A stretch of 64,000 nucleotides of DNA from Nitrospirillum amazonense (GTDB lineage: Bacteria; Pseudomonadota; Alphaproteobacteria; Azospirillales; Azospirillaceae), in contig NZ_VITN01000024.1 in NCBI RefSeq assembly GCF_007828045.1, forward strand, positions 27,043-91,042. The letters run 5' to 3'. Below, in pieces: positions 32,101 through 38,184 of the stretch. The notes beneath the pieces are model-generated. The model searched no databases. It saw only the letters and a program-made list of their open reading frames with translations, and was not told the origin of the DNA. Numbering within the stretch: position 1 is the stretch's first letter; every line of letters begins with the position of its first letter. The translations under genes and the position numbers were made by a program.

Positions 32101-33038
32101 TCGGCGCGCTGCTGGGGCAACCCCTTAGCCCCAACGTCCTTTTGCGCGCGGCGACCATCGCCGAGTTGGTCGCCGCCGCTTCTGGTGCCACCCCCGCTAC
32201 GGCTCAGCGCGCGGCCTCGGCTCCCACCGTCACCCTCATTCGTGACGGGGCCGCGCATGAGCCGCCGCTGGTTCTCATTCACCCCGTCGGCGGCGAGGTC
32301 CTCGTCTATCGCGACTTGGCCCAAACCTTGGCCGACCGGCCCATCCATGGCCTGAGTTTTCCGAAGGACGCGCCCGCAGCGGACCTGGCGACGGTGGAGC
32401 GTATGGCGGATGCCTACGCGCGGGCTATATGCACGGCGCTGCCGGGCCTTCCCGCCGTGTGCCTGGGCGGCTCCTCCTTCGGGGGCATGGTCGCCCTTGA
32501 GATCGCCCGACGGTTCCAGGCGGATGGGGGGCCGGACGTCGCCTCGTTGCTGCTCATCGACACACCCGGTCCGGGCGAAGTCACCGCTGCGCTGGACCGA
32601 GACGCCGAGATATTGGCCTACATGACGTCTCACCTTCCGGCCGAGGCGCGCCTCGGCCTGGCGGACCTCCAGGAACAGCCGGAGGAAAGTCTGCTCGACT
32701 ATTTCTGCGATCGGCTGCGGGTGGTGGCGCCCGAAGCGGCGATGGGCAAAGGGCAATTGGCGGACCTGCTTGCCGTCTTCCGGCACAACCATCGGGCGAT
32801 GCTGGACTATCGGCCGGCGCCCTTCAATGGGCTGGTGCACTTCATCCGCGCGCTGGAACGGCGGCCCGCTTACGACCCAGTCCATCCCGAACGCGCATGG
32901 GCGTCCATCTGCCGGGACCTTGTGATCCATCAGGCCGCCGGCAACCACGTGACGATGCACGCGCCGCCGCACGTCGCGACGTTAGCGCGGGTGGTCGATT
33001 CCATATTGGCGGGGACGGAGAAATCCGCCGTCGCGTGA
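23136..33038 (+). CDS. Terminal NRPS-PKS with thioesterase
   Basis: Megasynthase of 3,300 residues, started at the ATG that overlaps the upstream stop. Approximate order by residue: TubC-like docking 20-85, C 90-520 (HHIIADA; Gly replaced by Ala), a degenerate C-like segment 550-910 with no His motif, A 925-1405 (TSGSSGRPKG; code DILQLGMIWK, the glycine code), PCP 1435-1505 (GGHSLL), KS 1530-1965 (GSACSTG, ETHGTGT, NIGHLDS), AT 2060-2350 (GHSLGEW; HAFH, malonyl-type), KR 2445-2870 (TGGLGDLG; Ser, then YASAN, so active), ACP 2950-3020 (GGTSLQ), TE 3040-3295 (GGSSFGG nucleophile, GNHVTMH). It should add glycine, extend with malonate, reduce to a beta-hydroxy acid and release the chain by hydrolysis or cyclisation. 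Being the only TE-bearing protein seen, it is probably the last in the line despite lying on the opposite strand from the loading enzyme. Confidence 0.95.
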   Translation: MSAEPLLAAGPPAPPGPSPAWDAEGRRAAELLVRLERMGARLEAREGRLRVDAPAGVLDDATKEAMRAAKTGLIALLQARQSDGIAPIPRGREAVFPLSLPQHAFYMLERLQPGSRAYNVFSLRRLRGAVDPGRLSQALDVVVRRHEPLRTRFILVNGKPQQRVEAPFGAPLAVIDLSVLPDESRKHALARVTDRSRAPRFDLAAGRLFRVELITLDAGEAVLSLAMHHIIADAASLDIFYSELAAAYYAPAHHADNGGAGPNPPAVQYADYAAWQSDRLARGLLDPQIDYWRRRLAALPNLLAAMGANSSGPGLETVRGVLGGGDRRRLADLARQAGTTSFVALLGLFMVLLGRYSRGRDIPVIVPTAGRDRDEVARLIGVFITGLVVRGRVEPGASVAALLSDLSRRVAEALEHSELSIESLEGLLRQRREPLPGLDGLSKIAFNHISTGRAMVAGEAMVEVIESDRQESVFDLMMITIDTPDGLDFKLEIRPGLLGPGGGRRLLDEFLHLVGSALDGGVGAVLDDLAHEVGGLDARRRALLQRCGADSLPLHLLSRPLPCAVSAEGAVAVMRAALARRPDLAAALRPVPAPSACPAVLVEDGSADGEAWAASVVACLSADAWRQTRERWADAPPSPAQGVLRICVVEGSELVVAASEALADAGELAALADGLAAAMGGGHLALPGPTRWRAAAVALAPDPPAAVASPALWCAQGGWVSAGHTLAGELWDRLHAAADQHGITPARLVRGACLLLSATLGDVEEPLALDFLEADGDGRVHAGRLVTTDAWLDPGAAPLAVMVATPEYELPGFTVVPTDIWFTARRAADDSMAPPLDRLVRPGARLRLDFIAGPRHGLLRLTACADAVGGDGGLWLRRLALLLRQLADGPPGFSRLGYLLPDDDGRMAAMAGETCPLPVPPLAAAMVRAVAAARPDRPAVSSLAGETLTYADLMAAVDKVAAALPAPGAAIGVSVARTEFLPAILLGIFSAGCVYVPLDPRLPPRRLADMVSRVDAALVVVDETTQHLFAPLGVPLTTPDKMRAARVSVPAVGDGVNPEATAYVMFTSGSSGRPKGVRLSHRALAAFLDAMLRAPGVYEDDVLLATTTVSFDISLLELLLPLCAGARVVVADEDTPRDGRRLADALRRTGTTLFQATPSAWRMLLDAGWPGDPDLRALSGGEAMPDALARALRSRTREAWNMYGPTETTIWSACGRVEAPDVAAAAGFQDRPQSLGTAIANTRLCIVDRRGCTVPPGGMGELLIGGAGLAIGYLDDGQRTAQAFREVTVMGARAYHTGDRVALGLDGRLYYRGRRDRQVKIRGHRIELPEIEAALLSWPGVGDAVAAVEGEGADARLAAFVTGDVDTVALRRGLKDALPPYMLPHRVDLLPALPRLLNGKIDFAGLMARQGAGEQEMALPAPMAARSAGSGAAGPAAIERDLIDIWRALLGHADFGVGDNFFDVGGHSLLLLQSRDKVNARFDVRIEVIDLFDSPTIRAQSELIAARRRTATPQTVAAEAPPQGETPRRRDVAVVGMAGRFPGAGDLDAFWRNLVAGTESITFLTEDELLRDGADPDLVASDDYVKVAALLDDVELFDAAFFGLSPGEAERMDPQHRLLLECAQAALDDAGYAPRVTGEKVGLFAGTGFSSYFFTNIQHDDATMSSVSPLELLYANDKDYAVAQVAYRLDLRGPCVTVGSACSTGLVAIHQACEALVVGACDLALAGAAKVMTPQRRGYMHLPGGIMSPDGHCRVFDESGGGTVFGSGVGVVVLKPLERALADGDAIHAVIKGGAVNNDGGDKLGLTAPSQLGQARVLRQALAASGVAPESVGYIETHGTGTALGDMVEVAAIRDAYGDGGANGGDAEACILGAVKANIGHLDSAAGLAGFIKAVLCVANGVIPPVPNVRGLNPKLRFGAGRFSVNQTLVPWAPADRPRRAGVSSFGIGGTNAHLLIEQAPYRDGRLDVIGDAAAPPDGRMLFVLSAHSPTALQQARRHLCGHLDRAGGALDLRDVAFTLAVGRSPQSWRWAAVAGNVGELRARLDADDPMPPVAVGQRRTPVVFLLPGQGSQRLGMAAALYRREAAFRAALDECLAHVEAAGGGDLRALLLAMEADPGALTETARAQPALFAMEYALAALWQAWGVVPDAMLGHSLGEWVAAALSGVMPLADAARLIVIRGHAMQACPAGRMVALAAPAEAVAHCLEPEISVAACNAPDVTVIAGPAAAMAATVARLEARGLQARPLHTSHAFHSAAMDAAVPAVRAALAEVAFQAPAIRWISNLTGRWIMDQQATDPDYWCQQLRMPVRFWDGLCCLRETFNDAFMVEVGPGTTLADLVVQNTRARALSSLAGRNGDDYGAMLSAAGALWQAGGALDMQAVTRAAGGRRVHLPPKALERHRHWITPVEGQGPRPRRRGDPADWGKIDTWRRRAALPSPAPEEIAATPWLVLGRGTSALEEAVVAVLHQAGGQVLRMPWGDATGSAPPSATIAPMGPVADDPAAYSQIAALAAGGARCLRIICFWSPREPDGDAVVSDGAAFLDRLMFLIQGLASDDPARRGQVAVVTRGLGAISAGERIDPFAALCLGPVRGGGHEAPNVRLAAVDVGDADVQADQWEQAGALVAELAAGLPDQEVALRGRGRWIRMVEPLALPPPAEPVLQPGGLYAITGGLGDLGFALAKHLAVRWRARLALFSGTPADDPGPAGARVRSRIAELTALMGECPPLYHARVEDAQAMNAAFAELRGTFGPVNGVFHLAGVADGRLLAWRQAGAAAPVLAPKVDGSLVVSGIARAQGIPLLVFFSSLTARLGTVGQLVYASANAFMDALALRNVEDGLRTYAIGWDSWRDMGMAARMGAVEGLAAMARATRRNGIDPAAGLATLEAILGQHEPHVLVSPIDWAARVAAEPALRSGGDAVSAASATEPPRRTPRPRTMPPPVPPETEAEGRLVALWEESFGVAPLGTRDSFFDLGGTSLQAVRMVRSIGALLGQPLSPNVLLRAATIAELVAAASGATPATAQRAASAPTVTLIRDGAAHEPPLVLIHPVGGEVLVYRDLAQTLADRPIHGLSFPKDAPAADLATVERMADAYARAICTALPGLPAVCLGGSSFGGMVALEIARRFQADGGPDVASLLLIDTPGPGEVTAALDRDAEILAYMTSHLPAEARLGLADLQEQPEESLLDYFCDRLRVVAPEAAMGKGQLADLLAVFRHNHRAMLDYRPAPFNGLVHFIRALERRPAYDPVHPERAWASICRDLVIHQAAGNHVTMHAPPHVATLARVVDSILAGTEKSAVA

Positions 33039-33069
33039 GATGCACACATCACCAGGGGAGGGAAGCAGC

Positions 33070-33321
33070 GTGGTGGATATCCTGTACTGCAAGGCATGCG
33101 CGGCCGAGGCCCTGCGCGCTGGGCCCGACTGGCCCGCGGACGCGCCGGATGCGGAATACTTCTTCGTCCACGGCGATGGCGTCGTGACCGTGGGCGCCGA
33201 CCGGCAGGACGGCCCCGTCATCGGGACGCCGTCGGACCGGTGGCTAGGATACTGCCGCGATACCCTGGGGATGCCCGTCCCGGACGTCGATGGCCTTTCC
33301 CCACAGGAGCAATCCCGATGA
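33070..33321 (+). CDS. Small CxxC protein, unknown function
   Basis: An 83-residue protein I do not recognise. It begins VDILYCKACAAEAL, so a CxxC pair sits at residues 6 and 9, and a further Cys lies in GYCRDTLG. The remainder is acidic with short strands (EYFFVHGDGVVTVG), suggesting a small cytosolic, perhaps zinc-binding, fold. It is not an MbtH-like protein: the Trp/NxExQ pattern of that family is missing. I start it at GTG 33070 because AGGGGAGGG lies just upstream; an ATG at 33040 would add ten residues but has no such site. Its stop overlaps the start of the following RidA gene (ATGA), and it follows the TE gene by 31 bp, so it belongs to the biosynthetic operon. Confidence 0.6.
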   Translation: MVDILYCKACAAEALRAGPDWPADAPDAEYFFVHGDGVVTVGADRQDGPVIGTPSDRWLGYCRDTLGMPVPDVDGLSPQEQSR

Positions 33322-33791
33322 ACCGCCTCATGCTTATGGTGATCGCGGGCAGCATGGCCATGGTGTCCGGCACGAGCGTGGCCGAACAGGCCAAAATCGA
33401 ACGCCTGAATCCGGACACGATGCCGAAATCGCCCTTCAAGTCGCAGGCCGTCGTCGTCGATAACGCCGGCAAGTTTGTGCACATCGCCGGCGAGACGGCG
33501 GTCGCGACCAACTTCCATGTCCAGGGTGACACGCTGGACGGGCAGTTGACCGACGCCCTGCAGAATTTCGATTACGCTCTGGCGGCAGCGAAAAGCGACC
33601 GCGACCACGTGGTGGCGTTGAACGTCTTCTTCGTCGCGAAGTCGGGCGAAGAGCCGAAGACCATCACGCCGCGATTACAGGCCTATTTCAAGGACCACGG
33701 CTATCCGGCCGTCACCTTCATTGGCACTCCCGCGCTCGTGGCGCCCGGCATGCTGATCGAGATCGAAGGCACGGCGACTGTCCCCAATTGA
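33318..33791 (+). CDS. Exported RidA-fold protein
   Basis: A 157-residue YjgF/YER057c/UK114 (RidA) protein with a Sec signal peptide: MNRLMLMVIAGSMAMVSG followed by a likely AEQ cleavage region. RidA proteins are normally cytosolic and remove reactive imines by way of a conserved Arg near the C-terminal PxRxxV motif. Here the equivalent segment reads YPAVTFIG, with no Arg, so imine deamination is unlikely. The closing GMLIEIEGTATV strand is typical of the fold. The ATG at 33318 has AGGAG eight bases upstream and overlaps the preceding stop. The protein is probably periplasmic or secreted; its job in the cluster is unknown. Confidence 0.85.
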   Translation: MNRLMLMVIAGSMAMVSGTSVAEQAKIERLNPDTMPKSPFKSQAVVVDNAGKFVHIAGETAVATNFHVQGDTLDGQLTDALQNFDYALAAAKSDRDHVVALNVFFVAKSGEEPKTITPRLQAYFKDHGYPAVTFIGTPALVAPGMLIEIEGTATVPN

Positions 33792-33807
33792 GGTCGAGGA
33801 GGCGACA

Positions 33808-34296
33808 TTGAAAAAGGGTTTTCTGACCGCCGCCGCCGTCATCGGCATCCTGTCCGGCCCGGCGACTGCGGAGATCGTGAAGTGGAATCCGGAAAAGTTG
33901 TTCAACAGTTCCGAATTTTCCCACGTCGTCACCTCGGACCAACGGTCCCGCGTCGTTTTTATCTCGGCCCAGGGACCCATATTGCCGGACGGCACGGTCA
34001 TCCTGTCCAACCGGGTCAAGGCGCAGACCAAGCAGGTCCTGGAAAACCTCACCCAAGCGCTGGCAGCGGCCGGCGCGAAGCCCGAGGACATCGTCCGCAT
34101 CCACATCTACGTGACGGACTACCAAGTCGGACAGGGCATCATCATCTCAGGCGAGATGCGCAAGTTCTTCAATTACCAGATGCCGACTTCGTCCTTCATC
34201 CCGGTCAGCCAGCTAGAATTCCCTGGCGCGATCCTGGAGATCGACGCCATCGCCGAGCCGGGACGCGCGGCGCAAACGGTGAAGGCCGGCTTATGA
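33808..34296 (+). CDS. Exported RidA-fold protein
   Basis: A 162-residue RidA-family protein, the second in tandem, 16 bp after the first. It starts at a TTG (33808) directly after GAGGAGG, then MKKGFLTAAAVIGILSG and a likely cleavage at ATA-E. The fold is clear from VVFISAQGPILPDG, VKAQTKQVLENLTQALAAAG, PEDIVRIHIYVTD and GAILEIDAIA. At the usual catalytic Arg position the sequence reads MPTSSFIP, so the residue is again missing. It is the last gene of the plus-strand operon before a strong GC hairpin. Function unknown. Confidence 0.87.
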   Translation: MKKGFLTAAAVIGILSGPATAEIVKWNPEKLFNSSEFSHVVTSDQRSRVVFISAQGPILPDGTVILSNRVKAQTKQVLENLTQALAAAGAKPEDIVRIHIYVTDYQVGQGIIISGEMRKFFNYQMPTSSFIPVSQLEFPGAILEIDAIAEPGRAAQTVKAGL

Positions 34297-34329
34297 GGGG
34301 GGGGGAATGCGCGCCGATCGCGGGGGTGG

Positions 34330-34353
34330 CCCCGGTGCGACGGGGCACCGGGG
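34330..34353. terminator. GC hairpin between convergent genes
   Basis: A perfect 9-bp stem (CCCCGGTGC / GCACCGGGG) with a 6-base loop lies in the 74-bp gap between the plus-strand operon and the convergent minus-strand gene. There is no T-tract, so it may act as a bidirectional or Rho-assisted terminator. Confidence 0.55.
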
Positions 34354-34370
34354 GCAAACCATGGGCGGCA

Positions 34371-35252
34371 TCAGCGCGCGACCGGTACCATACGCGCCTC
34401 GCCCGCCAAGACGACGGCCGTGCCGTCGGGGTTGTCGGCGACCAGCGGCTTGATGACCAGTTGGGCGGGGGATTGCGCCCCTTCGGCCCGGAACGCTGCC
34501 TTGATCGATTGTTCGGCCGCGGCGACGTCCTGGTGGTCGTCGATGAAGGCGGTCAATTGCGCCACGCTGTCCAACTGGGTGCCGGCGAAGACCAGAACGC
34601 TTTTCAGGTTGGCGACGGCGGCCGAAATCTGGTGGTCGGCGCCGGCTGCCTTCCCGGTGATACCGCCGAACAGGACGATACGCTTGCCCGCCGCCCGCTG
34701 GCGCGCCTTGGCGTCGACCAGCAGGTCCGGCGGTATGCTGCTGCGGTCCACATAACGCACGTTGACGATGACGGAACTGCCGCCTGCGTCCAGTTGGCGC
34801 ACGCCCACCAGGGTGGTGATGGGGTAGTCGATGGCCCCGTCCACCCCGATCATCGAGCCGTTACGGATCGAGAAGTAGGATTTCAAGATCTCCTCGATGC
34901 GCCGGTGCTGAGTGCCGCCGCCGCTGAGGTAGCTAATGTCCAGCCGGATGATGGACTGCCGCCGGGCGGCGTCGCGTTCCAACTGCCGGTCCAGTTCGGC
35001 CAGCGCGGCCTTCAACTGCTCTGCCACTGTGCCTCGCGCTGGCGGGACGACGCGTCGGTCGATCGTCGTGACCCAGCTTTCCTCGGATACCGCGAAGGAT
35101 GTCGTGCCACGGGGCAGGCCAGGCGGGTTGACGTACTGAAGCGGCAGAAGGGTGCCCGACGGGTCAGGCGAACTGGCGGCCGCAGTGATTCCGGAAACCA
35201 TGGTGAGAGATGATAGGATTAATGGAAGTAACAATGCGTGTATTGATTTCAT
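34371..35252 (-). CDS. Exported double RidA-like protein
   Basis: A 293-residue exported protein made of two RidA-like halves. I start it at the ATG at 35252 (MKSIHALLLPLILSS, a good signal peptide with AGGATCAAAG upstream) rather than at 35276. First half: QSIIRLDISYLS, ILKSYFSIRNGSM, YPITTLVGVRQL, VIVNVRYVD. Second half: RIVLFGGITG, ISAAVANLKSVL, QLTAFIDDHQD, PAQLVIKPLV. Neither half has the catalytic Arg of RidA. It is a clear paralogue of the 307-residue protein at 41071-41994 (shared GGIDYP/GAIDYP-T-VGV and VLFGG segments). It converges on the biosynthetic operon. Function unknown; the clustering of four exported RidA-like genes suggests a shared extracytoplasmic role. Confidence 0.75.
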   Translation of the reverse strand: MKSIHALLLPLILSSLTMVSGITAAASSPDPSGTLLPLQYVNPPGLPRGTTSFAVSEESWVTTIDRRVVPPARGTVAEQLKAALAELDRQLERDAARRQSIIRLDISYLSGGGTQHRRIEEILKSYFSIRNGSMIGVDGAIDYPITTLVGVRQLDAGGSSVIVNVRYVDRSSIPPDLLVDAKARQRAAGKRIVLFGGITGKAAGADHQISAAVANLKSVLVFAGTQLDSVAQLTAFIDDHQDVAAAEQSIKAAFRAEGAQSPAQLVIKPLVADNPDGTAVVLAGEARMVPVAR

Positions 35253-35558
35253 TTCTTTGATCCTATCGGTCATCATTTGGTTGTTTGTCTATGAATTCTG
35301 ATAATTAATCAGAATTTCCGCATTAATATCCTTATGCATCATGATGTTTAGGTGCTGATATGAACTTTGACCGCAAGGAATTTTTGACGCGAAATAATAA
35401 AATGCAGAAGTGATAATTAGTATATTATACCTTAGAGATATTAATTAAAAATATCTCTTTGTGCGCCATTTGATAAATTTGTCTGATTGTTTTTATATAT
35501 TTCGATTTCTCTTGTTTTCGTTTGTGCCGTGAGGCCGATCTAAGAAAGAGGTGGGAAG
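35253..35558. other. AT-rich divergent intergenic region
   Basis: About 306 bp without a gene, strikingly A/T-rich, between two divergent starts. It contains the 9-bp palindrome at 35294-35316 and a second inverted repeat AGAGATATT / AATATCTCT at 35434-35458 (7-base loop, then TTT). It presumably carries promoters for both flanking genes. Confidence 0.6.
35294..35316. promoter_or_regulatory. 9-bp palindromic operator-like site
   Basis: Perfect inverted repeat AATTCTGAT - AATTA - ATCAGAATT, 42 bp upstream of the chosen start of the minus-strand double-RidA gene. Its size and symmetry fit a homodimeric repressor site. The TGATAATTAATCA core slightly resembles the 7-1-7 Fur consensus but lacks enough matches to call it. 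Confidence 0.45.
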
Positions 35559-36506
35559 ATGGGGCGGAAAATGGGAACTGGAAAATGGATGTTCTGCGCC
35601 GTCGCGGGATCGCTTCTCGCGGCTTGCGCCTCATCGGGGGTGGCGCCGCCGGAGACCTACGACGCCCGTGCCGCCCGGGCGCGGCAATCGCTGGACCATG
35701 CCGTGGCAGTGGTGCGGAGTAGCCTGGACCCGGCGAAGCTTGAGGTCGCGAAGGTGGCCGAAATGACATCGGCCGGCCGCATAGATCCCATCGATCCGGA
35801 ACCCATGACAGCGGCGCTGAAGACACTGATCCGGTCCGACGGCAATCTCAGGGACGCAACTATCCTCACCTGTGATGAATGGGTGCGCGGCCTCGTGGTC
35901 CAGAATAAGTCCATCGTCCCGGTGGCGCTTGACTTCCATGACCAGCACAAGCGGGTACGCATGGTCTTTGATCGCGACCTGACGGAACCGGGGCACGACG
36001 GCTATTGGGACGACCCCGCGTTCACCACCATAAACGGGCCCAGCCTGACCGTGCGGCAGCGCCTGCTCTATCACGGGGCGCCGCGCGGCGTGCTGATCGC
36101 CACAGTCAGCCTGGCTGATATTTCGCGGCAGTTCGAAAAGGATGCCGACGACACCGGCGCGCGCAGCTTCATCCTGTCGGGTGACCGCGTCCTGGCCCAT
36201 CCGACCTTAGCGCGCGCGTTTTCGGCGGGATCGCCCCCTGTCGGTGGCACCGCGCCGACCGTCCATGACCTCAATGACAGGGTGCTGGCCGCGCGCGGTT
36301 CCGGCCGGATCGTGCCCAACGCTGGCCCTGGCGTAGGCAGGGAAACGGCGGAGATTGTTTCCCTCGATGGCCAGGATTTTCTGATCCAGACGCGGGAACT
36401 GCGGGGTTACGGCCCGAAGGGCCAGACTATCGGCACGTATGTGTCGCTCGCGGACGTCACTGACTTCCACGGGCCGCGCGCGGCGCTGGCGCAAAGTCGT
36501 CCTTGA
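35559..36506 (+). CDS. Cache-domain lipoprotein
   Basis: A 315-residue protein with a lipoprotein signal: the lipobox LLAAC ends near residue 23. The body reads like a double-cache (PDC) sensory domain: NLRDATILTCDEWVRGLVVQN, WDDPAFTTINGPSLTV, GVLIATVSLADISRQFEKD and GARSFILSGDRVLAHPTL are the standard cache strands and helix. In most bacteria this domain is joined to a chemoreceptor, kinase or cyclase. Here it stands alone, tethered to a membrane, so it could bind a small ligand and work with another protein. The ATG at 35559 follows AAGAGGTGGG. It leads a plus-strand run that continues into the esterase and ABC transporter genes. Ligand unknown. Confidence 0.7.
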   Translation: MGRKMGTGKWMFCAVAGSLLAACASSGVAPPETYDARAARARQSLDHAVAVVRSSLDPAKLEVAKVAEMTSAGRIDPIDPEPMTAALKTLIRSDGNLRDATILTCDEWVRGLVVQNKSIVPVALDFHDQHKRVRMVFDRDLTEPGHDGYWDDPAFTTINGPSLTVRQRLLYHGAPRGVLIATVSLADISRQFEKDADDTGARSFILSGDRVLAHPTLARAFSAGSPPVGGTAPTVHDLNDRVLAARGSGRIVPNAGPGVGRETAEIVSLDGQDFLIQTRELRGYGPKGQTIGTYVSLADVTDFHGPRAALAQSRP

Positions 36507-36558
36507 GGCGGCTGTGTGGCGGTGCGTAGGCGATCTACCGGAATGGTCTTGGAAAAGG

Positions 36559-37419
36559 ATGGCGGCGATGCGCATGTGGTTGAGGATGATGGCGGTCATG
36601 GCGGCGCTGGCGTGTTGCGCCGCGGCGCGGGCCCAGGACTGCCCCGGGGTCGAGGCGCTGCGCGGCGCCGCCCTCTTGGTCAGCTACGGGGGGGTGGATT
36701 TCTCCGTTTCCGTTCCCGAGAAATGTCGCGCCATGCAATGCGGGCTGATCGTGGACGTTCATGGGGCGACTATGACGGTCGATGAGCAGGAACGTGCCTT
36801 TCATTTGCGCGGCCTTGGGGCCGCCGCCGAAGGCTACGGCGCCCCCAGCCCCTACATTGTGGTCCAGCCCCAGGCGCCGGGCCACCCACCCCAGTGGCGG
36901 CCGGATCTGAGCGAGACGGTGATGGGCTTCGCCAAATGCGTCAGCGCGGCGTTGAACGTGGCGCCTGGCCGCCGGCATTTCGGCGGCTTCTCGCAGGGGG
37001 CTTACATGACGGCGCACTTCTACTGCGAGAACAGCGGCTTCTTCGCCAGCTTCGCGGCCGTCGCCGGTGGGGCCGAGATGATCAAGGAATGCCTGGGCGG
37101 CCCACATGCGCCGCTACTTTTCATCCAGGGACGGTCCGATACCTTCGTACCCTTCGATTACGCCAGGGAGATGCTGGATGTCATGAAGGACCGCTTGCCC
37201 CGCCAGCAGGCCAAGGGGCCGGATGAGACAATCTACACTTCACACGACATGACCGTGGATGTCCTGCTGCATGACGCAAGCGGCGGGATGGTTGGCGGCC
37301 ATTGTGTTCCCGGCGGCGAGGGCAGGGTGGGCTGCCCGGCCAGCTTCAACGCCGGGGAAAGGGTGCTGCGCTTTTATATCGCCAGCGCCGCCGACAAGAC
37401 CGAAAAGCCGCATTCATGA
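36559..37419 (+). CDS. Exported PHB-depolymerase-like esterase
   Basis: A 286-residue alpha/beta hydrolase with a Sec signal peptide (MAAMRMWLRMMAVMAALACC, cleavage near ARA-Q). The order of motifs matches the LpqC/feruloyl-esterase/PHB-depolymerase family: CGLIVDVHGATMTV as the oxyanion strand, GFSQGAYMT with the nucleophilic Ser, PLLFIQGRSDTFVPFD with the acid Asp, and a late His in GGHCVPGG. Several Cys may form disulfides, as expected for a secreted enzyme. It sits 52 bp after the cache lipoprotein and about 70 bp before the ABC ATPase. It could process the exported product or hydrolyse an extracellular ester; the true substrate cannot be read from sequence. Confidence 0.8.
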   Translation: MAAMRMWLRMMAVMAALACCAAARAQDCPGVEALRGAALLVSYGGVDFSVSVPEKCRAMQCGLIVDVHGATMTVDEQERAFHLRGLGAAAEGYGAPSPYIVVQPQAPGHPPQWRPDLSETVMGFAKCVSAALNVAPGRRHFGGFSQGAYMTAHFYCENSGFFASFAAVAGGAEMIKECLGGPHAPLLFIQGRSDTFVPFDYAREMLDVMKDRLPRQQAKGPDETIYTSHDMTVDVLLHDASGGMVGGHCVPGGEGRVGCPASFNAGERVLRFYIASAADKTEKPHS

Positions 37420-37491
37420 AGCGCCGCCTGCCGCCGGCTCCGCGGTCGGCAAGCATTGCCGTGGTGGTCTATATCCGAGGGAGATGAGCAC

Positions 37492-38184
37492 ATGGTCGGT
37501 CCTATCATCCAGTTCAGCAATGTTTCCAAGCGCTTCGTCAAGGGGAAGGAGACGATCACGATCTTCGATCATCTCGACCTGTCCATTCAGGCGGGGGATT
37601 TCGTCGCCATCATGGGGCCCAGTGGTTCCGGCAAGACTACGCTATTGAATCTTATGGGCGGGCTGGACCAGGCGACGGAGGGGCAGATCACCTTCAACGG
37701 GGCGGCCATCTCCGGCCTCAGCGAGGGCCAGTTGGCGGCGTGGCGGGCGGTCAACGTCGGTTTCATCTTCCAGTTCTACAATCTCATGCCCATGCTGACG
37801 GCGGAGCGGAACGTGGAACTGCCGCTATTGCTGACCAAGCTGAGCGGGGCAGAGCGGCGGCAGCGGGTCCAGGCGGCCCTCGCCCTGGTCGGCCTGCGGG
37901 AACGGACCGGCCACTATCCCCGCGAGATGTCGGGCGGCCAGCAACAGCGCGTCGCCATCGCCAGGGGCATAATCTCCGACCCTAAACTCCTGGTCTGCGA
38001 CGAGCCGACGGGCGACCTGGACCGCGCCACGGCCGACGAGGTTTTGCTGATGCTACAGACGCTGAACCAGGAAATGGGCAAGACCATCGTGATGGTCACC
38101 CATGACCCCGCGGCCGCCAAATATGCCCACCGCATCCTGCACCTGGACAAGGGTGCCTTCACGGATCGGGAGCTTGCAGCATGA
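37492..38184 (+). CDS. ABC transporter ATPase (MacB/LolD-like)
   Basis: ATP-binding subunit of 230 residues. Walker A GPSGSGKTT, the Q-loop region FIFQFYNLMPMLTAERNVELPL, signature MSGGQQQRVAIARG, Walker B LLVCDEPTGDLD and the switch His in MVTHDP are all intact. The PTGDLD form and the RNVELPLLL segment are typical of the MacB/LolD/FtsE type VII group. The chosen ATG at 37492 follows CGAGGGAG. Its stop overlaps the ATG of the first permease. In this setting it most likely powers export or membrane extraction of the lipopeptide, but LolD-like or cell-envelope roles cannot be excluded. Confidence 0.92.
   Translation: MVGPIIQFSNVSKRFVKGKETITIFDHLDLSIQAGDFVAIMGPSGSGKTTLLNLMGGLDQATEGQITFNGAAISGLSEGQLAAWRAVNVGFIFQFYNLMPMLTAERNVELPLLLTKLSGAERRQRVQAALALVGLRERTGHYPREMSGGQQQRVAIARGIISDPKLLVCDEPTGDLDRATADEVLLMLQTLNQEMGKTIVMVTHDPAAAKYAHRILHLDKGAFTDRELAA

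Noticed and set aside
33040..33321. MbtH-like protein downstream of the NRPS
   Set aside because: The small protein here has no MbtH signature; no MbtH gene is visible in the window.
35425..35826. 133-residue minus-strand ORF
   Set aside because: It overlaps the cache lipoprotein start on the other strand and runs through AT-rich promoter DNA; composition is not protein-like.
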